Source: an uncultured Clostridia bacterium (GTDB taxonomy: Bacteria; Bacillota; Clostridia; TANB77; CAG-508). Taken from it: DNA of 64,000 bases. The notes under the pieces were generated by a model. The model did not search any database and had not been told where the DNA came from. It worked only from the letters and a program-made list of their open reading frames with translations. Positions 35,286 through 43,240 of the stretch are shown here, piece by piece. Position 1 is the first letter of the stretch. Every line of letters begins with the position of its first letter. Where the stretch lies: assembly GCA_934167445.1 (NCBI GenBank), contig CAKPKJ010000005.1:1-64000 (forward strand), read 5' to 3'. Both the position numbers and the translations under genes were made by a program.

Positions 35286-35825
35286 CTATTTATTTTCTGA
35301 TTTAACTTCCTCTTTTACTTTTGTTTTTTCTTTTTTGTCTTCAGTTTTGTTTTCTTCGTTTTTGGTTTTTTTATCTGTTTTTTCTGTTTTTACTTCTTCA
35401 ATTATTTCTTCTGCTTGTTCTACCTTTTCTTCTGCCTTTTTATCTTTTTCAGAATTATTTTTTTCTTCTTTTACTGTTTCCTTTTTTTCTTCCTTTTTAG
35501 TGTCTTCTGGTCCTACTTTTCTTGCTTCATTTTTAATATTTAAAATTGGAATGTTTGCATATAAGGCAGGTGCGCCATTTGTTCCATCGCCATTTTCTTT
35601 ATTTGTTAATCTTACATCTATTGCACTTTCATCTACATCTATATATTTTTTTATTACTTCAATTATTTCTTGTTTCATTAATTCTAAGAAATCTGCTGAT
35701 ACATTAGCTCTATCTTGCATTAAAACTAAATGTAGTCTTTCTTTTGCCGCATCTTTTGAACTTGATAATGTATTATCATTTTTTTTATTCCAGTTTTTAA
35801 AAAAATTCATTATGTTTTCAAACAT
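35286..35825 (-). CDS. minE: Cell division topological specificity factor MinE, with long charged tail
   Basis: Partner of MinD that drives Min oscillation. Residues 1-90 match MinE: an amphipathic N-terminus (FENIMNFFKNW), then AKERLHLVLMQDRANVS and EIIEVIKKYIDVDESAIDV. The remaining ~85 residues are an unusual low-complexity extension of almost only Lys, Glu and Thr, making the protein about twice normal length. It directly follows minD. The tail could be a disordered linker; its role is unknown. Confidence 0.9.
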   Translation of the reverse strand: MFENIMNFFKNWNKKNDNTLSSSKDAAKERLHLVLMQDRANVSADFLELMKQEIIEVIKKYIDVDESAIDVRLTNKENGDGTNGAPALYANIPILNIKNEARKVGPEDTKKEEKKETVKEEKNNSEKDKKAEEKVEQAEEIIEEVKTEKTDKKTKNEENKTEDKKEKTKVKEEVKSENK

Positions 35826-35849
35826 TATTTCTACCTACTCCTTACATTT

Positions 35850-36644
35850 TTATTGTTTTCCGAATAGTCTTTTTAGTCTTGCAAAAAATCCTTTTTCCCT
35901 ACCTGGAATAGTTACTTCTATTTTTTCTCCTAATACTCTTTTTGCTATTTCTAAATATGCTTTTCCTGATGGTGCTTTCTTGTTTTGAATAACTGGTTCT
36001 CCTTTATTTGTTTGTGTAATAATATATTCATCATCTGGAACCACACCAATTAAATCAATTGATAGTAAGTCAACAATGTCGTCAACATCCATCATTTCAC
36101 CTTTTTTTACCATATTAGGTCTAATTCTATTTATAACTAATTCTGGATTTTTAATTTCTGATGATTCTAAAAGTCCTATAATTCTATCTGCATCTCTAAT
36201 AGCTGATATTTCTGCAGTTGTTACCACAATTGCTCTATCAGCTCCCGCAATAGCATTTTTAAATCCTTGCTCAATTCCCGCTGGACAGTCTATTAGTATA
36301 TAATCAAATTCTTGTTTTAATTTTTCAACTAATGTTCTCATTTGTTCTTCATTTACTGCGCTTTTATCTCTTGTTTGAGCTGCTGGTAATAGGTATAATT
36401 CTTTAAATCTTTTATCTTTTATTAAAGCTTGTCTTAATTTACATTTTTCTTCTACAACATCTACAATGTCATAGACAATTCTATTTTCTAGTCCCATTAC
36501 AACATCTAGGTTACGAAGTCCAATATCTGTATCTATTAATGCTACTTTTTTTCCTTCTAAAGCTAGACTTGAACCTAAATTTGCTGTTGTTGTTGTTTTA
36601 CCTACTCCACCTTTTCCTGATGTAATAACAATTACTTCTCCCAT
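35850..36644 (-). CDS. minD: Septum site-determining ATPase MinD
   Basis: ParA/MinD-type ATPase that recruits MinC and MinE to the membrane. It has the deviant Walker A SGKGGVGKTTTTANLG, Walker B region YILIDCPAGIEQGF, and a C-terminal amphipathic targeting helix (GFFARLKRLFGKQ). Length is 264 residues, normal. The ATG at 36644 follows AAGGAGG. No minC is found in the window, where it would often precede minD. Confidence 0.96.
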   Translation of the reverse strand: MGEVIVITSGKGGVGKTTTTANLGSSLALEGKKVALIDTDIGLRNLDVVMGLENRIVYDIVDVVEEKCKLRQALIKDKRFKELYLLPAAQTRDKSAVNEEQMRTLVEKLKQEFDYILIDCPAGIEQGFKNAIAGADRAIVVTTAEISAIRDADRIIGLLESSEIKNPELVINRIRPNMVKKGEMMDVDDIVDLLSIDLIGVVPDDEYIITQTNKGEPVIQNKKAPSGKAYLEIAKRVLGEKIEVTIPGREKGFFARLKRLFGKQ

Positions 36645-36790
36645 AATTTTCCTCCTTAGGATTTTAAAAACACATTTTCAATAGCTATATGATATAACGA
36701 AAATGGCAAAAAGTCAATTGATTTTGAGCTAAAATAACAAAAATATTTCTAAAATATTACAAAATGTTTACAATAATATAATAAGTCAAA

Positions 36791-36824
36791 AAAATATAGG
36801 GATTTGCCACTTTCCCTATATTTT
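36791..36824. terminator. Terminator after the 36894-38960 gene
   Basis: An 11-bp stem (36791-36801 with 36814-36824) with a 12-base loop is flanked by A/T-rich runs. Confidence 0.65.
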
Positions 36825-36893
36825 GCTTTAGCATTATTTTTATTTTTTATAAAACCTAATTGTCTAATTATAATAACATTCAATATTTCAGTA

Positions 36894-38960
36894 TTAATTT
36901 ATATATATTGATAATCTTGTATTGTTTCCTTTTGCAGTTTGGTCTGGTTCTTTGCTATAACGATTCGCTGGTGCATATAAGTCATCATAAATTCCACCTC
37001 TAGTTGAACGTTGATTGTTATATGTTCCTTCCAAAGTCCATTCTTTATGTCCTCCGTATAAGTCATATATATTATTTAGTATATCCGCACTATTTTTTCC
37101 TGTTATTTCTGTTGTGTTTGTTTTGCTTTCATTTTTATCGCCAACATTTTTTCCTTGTTTAACCATCCAATTCATTACTGCATCATATTGACTTCCCCAC
37201 AACATTGTACTTGTATTCTCGTTGGCATTATATGTTTTACAAGTTTTATACAATCCATACCATCTATATGTACTATTGTTGCTTGCATTTGCAGTTAGCA
37301 CATTAGAATTTTTACTAGCATTTTTGCTTACAGGATTATTATTTTCTAATCCTAATTCATATCTTCCAATATAAAATCCTTTGTATTTTGCAACACTTTC
37401 TACCATTTTATTATATTGATTTTGTAAGTCTTTTCCAAAGTTTACTGCACTAGTATAACCTAATATTGTATTATAATACCCTGCACTTGCATCATATATG
37501 TTGCCAGAAACACTACTTACATCTGCACTTGTATCAGAATTATTCCCTGTAATTAATGTTGGTTCTCTATAATTCGTTGTTCCTGTTTTGTAAGTATTTT
37601 TATATGTTGAAGTATATCCGCTAAATTCATATAACATTCCTTGATAATTCACTGTAGAATTTGTTTGTAATTCAGCCATCGGGGTGTATTCTGTTCCTAT
37701 TTCTTTGTTTGTATTGTCATATATGGCATTAGGAACTGGAACCCAAACAAATTCGCTTCCATCTGGTGCTTGAACAACTAACCCTGTTGATATTGTTGAT
37801 TCATTTACTTTTCTGCTTACTTTAAATCCTTTAGGTATTATTGCTGTGTCTTTATTTTTATCTATATATGTTGCTGTTTTATCATACTCTGCTGACCAAC
37901 TTTCTCGTGGTTCTACATATAATACCATTCTATAATTATTTCCAGTTGAGCTTAAATTAAGTATATTTGCTGCAATGTCCCATTGTGTTGATGAGCATAA
38001 TGCACTTTTAACTGCATCATCATTTTTAAATGTTTTTGCACTAGCTTTTGCATTTTCTAATGAAGTTGTATTAGTTAATATTGTTGCATTTTTCTTACTA
38101 ACAATATTACTATTTTCTGTTCCTATTTCATATCTTGAAATAAAATATCCTTTTGCCTTCATGACAAGCTGTTTTTCAATTTCTGCATTACTTTCTGCTT
38201 TGTCTGATTGAACTACATCTGTTGGTAAATATGATGTATTATCTGAAATCCCTGTGCTATTTATCTTATTATTTTTTGCATAATCGATTTCATTTTCTAC
38301 TGGTATCCATACAAATTGATTTCCATTTTTAGAATTTTCTATGTCATCTCCTTGTACATCTGAGATTATCAAACCTGTATCCTTTTTGCCACACACATAA
38401 TAAAATCCATTTGGAATTTCCACATTGTCATAATATTTTAATTCAACAGCCTTTGTGTCTATATCTTCAGCAGTATAATTAGTATAATATACTTTATCAT
38501 TTAAGTTTATTCCTGCTACATAGAAAACATTATGGCTTGTTTCATTTATTATATATATGTCTGTTAATTCATTTATCTGTTCAGATGTTGTTGTTTCTCC
38601 ATTTTTTATTTTTTCATATTCTTCACCATAATTTAAAGTTAAATTTTCAATTTTAGATAAATCAATAACGTAAAATTTTCCAGTATCTACAAAACTACTT
38701 ATTACTCCTGAATTCTTTATCCTATTTATATTTGTGTATTCAATATTTTTGTTTACTGGCAACTCTCCATACTGTGAATAATAGCTTGAAACTTTATCAC
38801 TTAAATTTTCGATATCTGCTTGCATAGCTTTTAATTTTGAAATTTTAATATTTTCTGTAGCATTATATAATGTAATACTTGTAAGAATTAAAATAACTGT
38901 AACTGCTACTGACAGTGAGATCAAGTTTATACCTTTTTGTTCTTTTAAAAATTTGCTCAT
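36894..38960 (-). CDS. Pilin-like surface protein with two FGE/lectin-like domains
   Basis: A 688-residue protein. The N-terminus (EQKGINLISLSVAVTVILI) is a type IV pilin-like signal with G before the hydrophobic helix. Two related units follow, each with [F/V]VWIPV, Y-[F/Y]-I-[S/G]-R-Y-E and a Cys or Trp-containing W-[G/D] segment; the last ends in N-I-Y-D-L-Y-G-G-H-K-E-W-T and R-G-G-I-Y. These are hallmarks of formylglycine-generating-enzyme/C-type-lectin folds. It is a distant paralogue of the protein at 31673. The ending has ordinary AT-rich composition. Probably a surface-displayed binding protein. Confidence 0.75.
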   Translation of the reverse strand: MSKFLKEQKGINLISLSVAVTVILILTSITLYNATENIKISKLKAMQADIENLSDKVSSYYSQYGELPVNKNIEYTNINRIKNSGVISSFVDTGKFYVIDLSKIENLTLNYGEEYEKIKNGETTTSEQINELTDIYIINETSHNVFYVAGINLNDKVYYTNYTAEDIDTKAVELKYYDNVEIPNGFYYVCGKKDTGLIISDVQGDDIENSKNGNQFVWIPVENEIDYAKNNKINSTGISDNTSYLPTDVVQSDKAESNAEIEKQLVMKAKGYFISRYEIGTENSNIVSKKNATILTNTTSLENAKASAKTFKNDDAVKSALCSSTQWDIAANILNLSSTGNNYRMVLYVEPRESWSAEYDKTATYIDKNKDTAIIPKGFKVSRKVNESTISTGLVVQAPDGSEFVWVPVPNAIYDNTNKEIGTEYTPMAELQTNSTVNYQGMLYEFSGYTSTYKNTYKTGTTNYREPTLITGNNSDTSADVSSVSGNIYDASAGYYNTILGYTSAVNFGKDLQNQYNKMVESVAKYKGFYIGRYELGLENNNPVSKNASKNSNVLTANASNNSTYRWYGLYKTCKTYNANENTSTMLWGSQYDAVMNWMVKQGKNVGDKNESKTNTTEITGKNSADILNNIYDLYGGHKEWTLEGTYNNQRSTRGGIYDDLYAPANRYSKEPDQTAKGNNTRLSIYIN

Positions 38961-39060
38961 CTTTGGTTTTATCCTTTCTAAAGGTACTTAATAGGTCTTA
39001 TAAAATTCGTATGTATTTTACCTATAGTTCCTTATGTTTTTCGTTAAAATAAGTTTACTA

Positions 39061-39726
39061 TTAATTAGCTGAATTTTCAATAGCTTTTTTCATTAATTTA
39101 TAAATTTTCTTTTTATTTTTATAGTATACATATTCTTTAATATACATTATCCATAAAATTATTATAATAAATATTATTGCAATATTTTGTGATTTAAAAG
39201 TTAATCCCACTCCGATTACACTTATTCCTAATAATGTGCAAAAAGATATTATATTGATATATATTTCTGACTTCTTTTTTCCTGTAAATATGTATAATAG
39301 ACTTTTTAAAATTCTTCCACCATCTAATGGGTATATCGGCAATAAATTAAATATTATAAGTATCAGATTAGCGTACATTATTGTTATTTCTGTAAAAATG
39401 CCTAAATTTAATTTGTCGGTTATTAATATTATTATTAAGTTTGTTATTGGGCCTACACTTGCTACAATAATTTTTTTTATTTCTAACAAGTTTGCTTTTA
39501 ATATTTTTTTATTATAATCATTTGCATTTATTGAAAACGATATACTTACTCCATATGGATTTAGTTCCATTTTAGTTGGTTTCATCCCAACTAAAATTCC
39601 AGTAACCAAGTGTCCTAATTCGTGTATAACCGCAAAACTCAATATTATTGCATATAACCACAATTGGCCTGTTATGTAAAATACAATTAAAAATATAAAT
39701 ATTTTTATATCTATTTTAAATTGCAT
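39061..39726 (-). CDS. spoIVFB: SpoIVFB-like M50 intramembrane metalloprotease
   Basis: Site-2-type protease. The zinc motif HELGH lies in the first membrane region (AVIHELGHLVTGI) and the second conserved motif is PLDGGRIL. About five to six transmembrane helices and 221 residues fit SpoIVFB, which cleaves pro-SigK in B. subtilis. It starts 15 bases after the M23 gene (39741-40635), matching the spoIVFA-spoIVFB order. The ATG at 39726 follows GGGGGG. Its substrate here is unknown; no sigK is in the window. Confidence 0.85.
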   Translation of the reverse strand: MQFKIDIKIFIFLIVFYITGQLWLYAIILSFAVIHELGHLVTGILVGMKPTKMELNPYGVSISFSINANDYNKKILKANLLEIKKIIVASVGPITNLIIILITDKLNLGIFTEITIMYANLILIIFNLLPIYPLDGGRILKSLLYIFTGKKKSEIYINIISFCTLLGISVIGVGLTFKSQNIAIIFIIIILWIMYIKEYVYYKNKKKIYKLMKKAIENSAN

Positions 39727-39740
39727 ATATTTCCCCCCTA

Positions 39741-40635
39741 TTATAATTCTAAAATACTTTGTGGGTCTAATATTCTTTCTGAATATCTTATTTCAAAGTG
39801 CAAATGTGGTCCGTGTTGAATTTCCTGTTGTGCCTACTTCTGCAATTTCTTGACCTTGAGTTACTTTATCTCCTTGTTTTACATATAAGTTGTTACAATG
39901 TGCATAAATTATACTTACTTTCCCTATTTGAATTTTCAAGTGTTTTCCATAATCTCCTTCTTCAGAGGCTAGTACTACTTCTCCCTCTGTAGCTGCTTTT
40001 ATTTTAGTTCCTATGTTAGCAGCTATATCTGTTCCTGTGTGATGTTTAGGAACCTTGCCTGTTGCTGTATCCCTTTGTCCAAATTTTGAAGTTATTGTCC
40101 CTTCTATTGGTTTTACAAATGTTGTTGTTTCTTTAGTTTTTAATATATCTTGTTCTGTTTGTGATAATTCCGCATTTTCTGCTTTTTCTTCTGTTGCTCC
40201 TCCGATTCCATTTTGCACGTTTTCGTTTTGTTCTTGCGTTTGTTCCTGATGTTCACTTGCTTTTTGTTCTTGATTTGATTCTTGATTTTTAGTTTCTTTA
40301 GTTTTAAATATCGATTTATATATATCCCTAATTTTGTTTTTTCCAATATTATATAACTCGATAAAATTTGTATCGTATGATAAAATTTCTTTAATTTTAT
40401 TTATACAATCATCTGAAAATGGATAACTATGGTTTTGTATAACATATATTGGAACAGCAATTAATATACATATAATTATTTGTATGACCATTTTTTTTAA
40501 CAGTTTAATATCTTTTTTCTCCTGCTTATTTTTGTTTCTATTTATTGTAATTTCTTTGCTCTCTAGTCCTTGTCTTCTTGCATATATTTGTTCTGCTCTT
40601 CGTATTCTTTCTTCTACAGTAGCGGTTCTTTCCAT
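39741..40635 (-). CDS. spoIVFA: SpoIVFA-like M23 protein, +1 frameshift at CGG
   Basis: Single-pass protein with an M23 domain, positioned like SpoIVFA, the anchor and regulator of SpoIVFB. The ATG at 40635 follows GAGGTG. Residues about 55-75 are the transmembrane helix, then a Glu/Gln-rich linker, then ITSKFGQRD, HHTGTDIAA and IIYAHCNNLYVKQGD. At G-N-S-T the zero frame reads CGG (39813-39811) and stops five codons later. The +1 frame reads G-P-H-L-H-F-E-I-R-Y and ends at 39741-39743. The joined product has 297 residues and regains the H-x-H zinc motif. The uninterrupted homologue at 12852-13922 has GGG at the same place. Confidence 0.85.
39811..39813 (-). other. Candidate +1 frameshift site ACA-CGG-ACC in the spoIVFA-like gene
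   Basis: The zero frame reads TCA ACA CGG ACC ACA TTT. Skipping C gives ACA GGA CCA CAT TTG CAC, that is T-G-P-H-L-H. The other M23 gene in this window has ACA GGG CCA CAT at the same site with no extra base. Confidence 0.88.
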
Positions 40636-40699
40636 AAAAAAATACACCTCTTCCTTAGTTTTCTTTTTAACTATATGTTAGGATTTGGTGTTTTATACA

Positions 40700-41068
40700 T
40701 TATTTCACAATGACAAATGTTATAGTTTCTAATAAAAACAACGCTGTTGTTGCAATTGAATATATTTTCAATCTTTTATATTTTTTGTTTACTCTATTAT
40801 TTCGTAAATTTATATTTTTTCTTTTTTCTTCTATTCCTGAAACATAGTCTATTATGACCATCTCCGCTTCTTTAATTGCATAACTTTGTCTTTTTCCTTC
40901 TTTGTTCTTGACTGGTATTATCGTACTTTCTTGTTTTTTTCTCTCTTTTTCTGCTTTTTCAATTTCTCTTACAGTTTTTTTATTCTTAAATACAATGGTT
41001 GCTTCTTCTATTAAATTTGATGGTAAATTTCTCAATACTATTGTATTTTGTTTTTTTATTTCTCCCAT
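40700..41068 (-). CDS. Small C-terminally anchored protein of unknown function
   Basis: A 122-residue basic protein that I do not recognise. The first 95 residues are charged and helical (VREIEKAEKERKKQES), and the last 22 form one hydrophobic helix (IYSIATTALFLLETITFVIV), so it may be tail-anchored in the membrane. The ATG at 41068 follows AGGAGG with good spacing. It lies upstream of the SpoIVFA-like gene, on the same strand, and may share its transcript. Confidence 0.65.
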   Translation of the reverse strand: MGEIKKQNTIVLRNLPSNLIEEATIVFKNKKTVREIEKAEKERKKQESTIIPVKNKEGKRQSYAIKEAEMVIIDYVSGIEEKRKNINLRNNRVNKKYKRLKIYSIATTALFLLETITFVIVK

Positions 41069-41167
41069 ATATACCTCCTAAAATATGTATTTATTATTAT
41101 TTTTTCCATATTTTAGAATTATATACAATTATAAATTCAAAATTTGTTCCTGTGTAAAAATTCAAAA

Positions 41168-41203
41168 AAATCCTGACCTTACTAAAATGTAAAGCCAGGA
41201 TTT
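41168..41203 (-). terminator. Terminator of the 41217-41402 gene
   Basis: On the minus strand a 15-bp stem with two G-U pairs (41203-41189 with 41182-41168) is followed by a T-run. It has the same style as the terminator at 10458-10484. Confidence 0.75.
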
Positions 41204-41216
41204 AGAGAAATTGGCA

Positions 41217-41402
41217 TCAAGCTGCTGATACCTTGCCATAGACTTCATCTGCCAGAATCTGAGTCTCACCCCTCACATCACAGTACCCGTCCTTACTCAT
41301 CTCTTTCTCAATCTGCTCGATTTCTGCATTAACTTCCGCGATTGCATTTATCATTGAGCCACACTTTTGGGGATTGTACGTCTTAGTCTTTTTTACAGGC
41401 AT
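41217..41402 (-). CDS. Small unrecognised higher-GC protein
   Basis: A 61-residue protein with N-terminal K-T-K-T-Y-N-P-Q-K-C and a helical middle (AIAEVNAEIEQIEKEM). It has two cysteines. There is no membrane segment. The ATG at 41402 follows AAGGAGAG, and a promoter, a leader palindrome and a terminator frame it as an independent unit. Its base composition is markedly less AT-rich than neighbours, like the genes at 10496 and 61794. Function unknown. Confidence 0.65.
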   Translation of the reverse strand: MPVKKTKTYNPQKCGSMINAIAEVNAEIEQIEKEMSKDGYCDVRGETQILADEVYGKVSAA

Positions 41403-41421
41403 TTTTCTCTCCTTACGTCTG

Positions 41422-41443
41422 GGACCTGATAATTATCAAGTCC
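41422..41443. promoter_or_regulatory. Palindrome in the leader of the small gene
   Basis: A 22-bp near-perfect palindrome (one mismatched pair) lies between the promoter and the ribosome-binding site of the 41217-41402 gene. It could be an operator or an mRNA hairpin. Confidence 0.5.
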
Positions 41444-41464
41444 ATTTATACAAAAGCTATTTAT

Positions 41465-41493
41465 ATTATAACACTAACTGGAAAAAATTGCAA
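41465..41493 (-). promoter_or_regulatory. Promoter of the small gene at 41217-41402
   Basis: Minus-strand TTGCAA (41493-41488) and TATAAT (41470-41465) have 17-base spacing. Confidence 0.55.
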
Positions 41494-41579
41494 ATTTAGT
41501 TGTCATAATTCAGTGTCGTTTAAAATTCTCCTTATATTTATTATTTCTAGTAAATATAAAGAGGAAAATCTTTTATTTT

Positions 41580-42398
41580 CTATGCAATTTTTAATTCCAA
41601 TCTTAATTTGTCTGCAATCATTGCAATAAATTCTGAATTAGTTGGCTTTCCCTTAGCAGCTGAAATTGTATATCCAAATATTTTTTCAACAGTTTTTTGG
41701 TCTCCACGTCCCCAAGCCACTTCTATTGCATGACGTATTGCACGTTCTACTCTACTTGGTGTTGTGTTAAATCTGTCTGCAATTTGAGGATATAAACTTT
41801 TTGTTATTTGATTTATAACTTCTATATCATTTATCACCATTATTATAGCTTCACGTAGATATTGGTAGCCTTTTATGTGTGCCGGAACTCCAACTTCATG
41901 TATTAAATTAGTTACTAATGCTTCTATATTTTGGTCTGTGCCTACTTTGGTTGGGTCAACATCAATGTATAATTTGTTGTTATCTTTTGCTATAAAATTA
42001 TTTCTAACTGGTTCTGGTTTATAAAATTTTATTTCTCTAATTCTTTTTATTAATAATTCAATGTCAAAAGGTTTCACTACATAGTATTCTGCACCTAATT
42101 CTATTGCTTTTTGTGTTATTTTGTCTTGTCCAACTGCTGATAACATTATAAATGTTGAAGGTATTAAACCTGATCTAGAATTTATTTTTTCTAGAACTCC
42201 TAATCCATCTAAATGAGGCATTATTACATCTAATAAAACTATATCAGGTCTTACCGTTGATATTAAATTTACGGCTTCGTTTCCATCTTTTGTGATTCCT
42301 ATTACCTCCATATCATCTTGCTCATTTATATAATTTGATAATGTGTGAGCAAATTCTTGGTTATCATCTGCTATTAATACTGAAATTTTTTCTTTCAT
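41580..42398 (-). CDS. spo0A: Sporulation master regulator Spo0A
   Basis: Response regulator that commits the cell to sporulation. The receiver domain has the acidic pair A-D-D, phospho-acceptor Asp in PDIVLLDVIMP, and the conserved K in VVKPF. The C-terminal DNA-binding domain has the Spo0A hallmark TPSRVERAIRHAIEVAW. Length is 272 residues, normal. The ATG at 42398 follows AGGAGG. The usual spoIVB upstream neighbour is absent here. Confidence 0.97.
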   Translation of the reverse strand: MKEKISVLIADDNQEFAHTLSNYINEQDDMEVIGITKDGNEAVNLISTVRPDIVLLDVIMPHLDGLGVLEKINSRSGLIPSTFIMLSAVGQDKITQKAIELGAEYYVVKPFDIELLIKRIREIKFYKPEPVRNNFIAKDNNKLYIDVDPTKVGTDQNIEALVTNLIHEVGVPAHIKGYQYLREAIIMVINDIEVINQITKSLYPQIADRFNTTPSRVERAIRHAIEVAWGRGDQKTVEKIFGYTISAAKGKPTNSEFIAMIADKLRLELKIA

Positions 42399-42517
42399 TT
42401 TTTTCCCCTCCTAATTTTCATTTGTAAATTTTTTACAATTCAAATTATATTACTAGGGGGATTATTTTTCAATATTTTTTGGAAATTTTTTCCATTTATT
42501 ATATGAAAGTGCCAAAA

Positions 42518-43162
42518 TCATATACATTTCGTTATATATTTTTTACAAATATCTTGGTATTCTAGTATTTTTATTTTTTTTGTTTTAAAGTCTTCTGTTA
42601 TTTTTTCTTTTTTATCTTTTTCCAACTCAATTTTACATACGATTTTTTCTTCATATTTTGTTTCTACTATATTTATCTCATTATTTTTACAATAATATTT
42701 AAAATTTTCCAATTCACTATATTCTAATTTTACTTCTAGTTGTGCTCCTAATTTTTTTTGTATTTTTATACTTTTTTCAATTGCTAATAATAAACTATCT
42801 GAATATGCTCTTACTAATCCACCTGTACCTAGCAAAATTCCGCCAAAATATCTTGTTACTATAATTAATATATTTACATATTCATTTTTTTGTAATATGT
42901 TAAGCATTGGTGCTCCTGCAGTTCCTGATGGTTCTCCATCATCACTAAATCTTTCTAATATTTGATTATTTTCAATTACCCTATATGCGATACAATTATG
43001 TCGTGCATCAAAATATCTCTTTTTAGTTTTTTTTATTATTTCTTCGGCTTCTTCTATGCTTTCTATATAAAATAAATTTGCAATAAATTTTGATTTTTTT
43101 TCTACTATTTCAGCTTGTACATTATTTTGTATTGTAAAAAAGCTTTTTATCTCATTTGCCAT
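42518..43162 (-). CDS. YigZ/IMPACT family protein (UPF0029)
   Basis: Conserved protein of the YigZ/IMPACT family, with KKSKFIANLFYIESIEEAEEII, DARHNCIAYRV, FSDDGEPSGTAGAPML and VTRYFGGILLGTGGLVRAY, all signature blocks. The second domain (about residues 135-205) is the ferredoxin-like DUF1949 part. I choose ATG 43162 (MANEIKS); an in-frame upstream ATG at 43228 would add 22 residues and overlaps less plausible sequence. Biochemical role is unclear; family members are linked to translation control. Confidence 0.88.
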   Translation of the reverse strand: MANEIKSFFTIQNNVQAEIVEKKSKFIANLFYIESIEEAEEIIKKTKKRYFDARHNCIAYRVIENNQILERFSDDGEPSGTAGAPMLNILQKNEYVNILIIVTRYFGGILLGTGGLVRAYSDSLLLAIEKSIKIQKKLGAQLEVKLEYSELENFKYYCKNNEINIVETKYEEKIVCKIELEKDKKEKITEDFKTKKIKILEYQDICKKYITKCI

Positions 43163-43240
43163 TATTTTTGCATCGCTCCTTTGCTTGTTTTTTACACATA
43201 TGCAAATCTCAAAATGATTTATAAACATCTATTTCAAAAT

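Noticed and set aside
744..39813. Sequencing errors as the cause of the five frameshifts
   Set aside because: None lies in a homopolymer run, all have the same inserted base and context, and many other CCG/CGG triplets in the window are unaffected. Reads would settle it.
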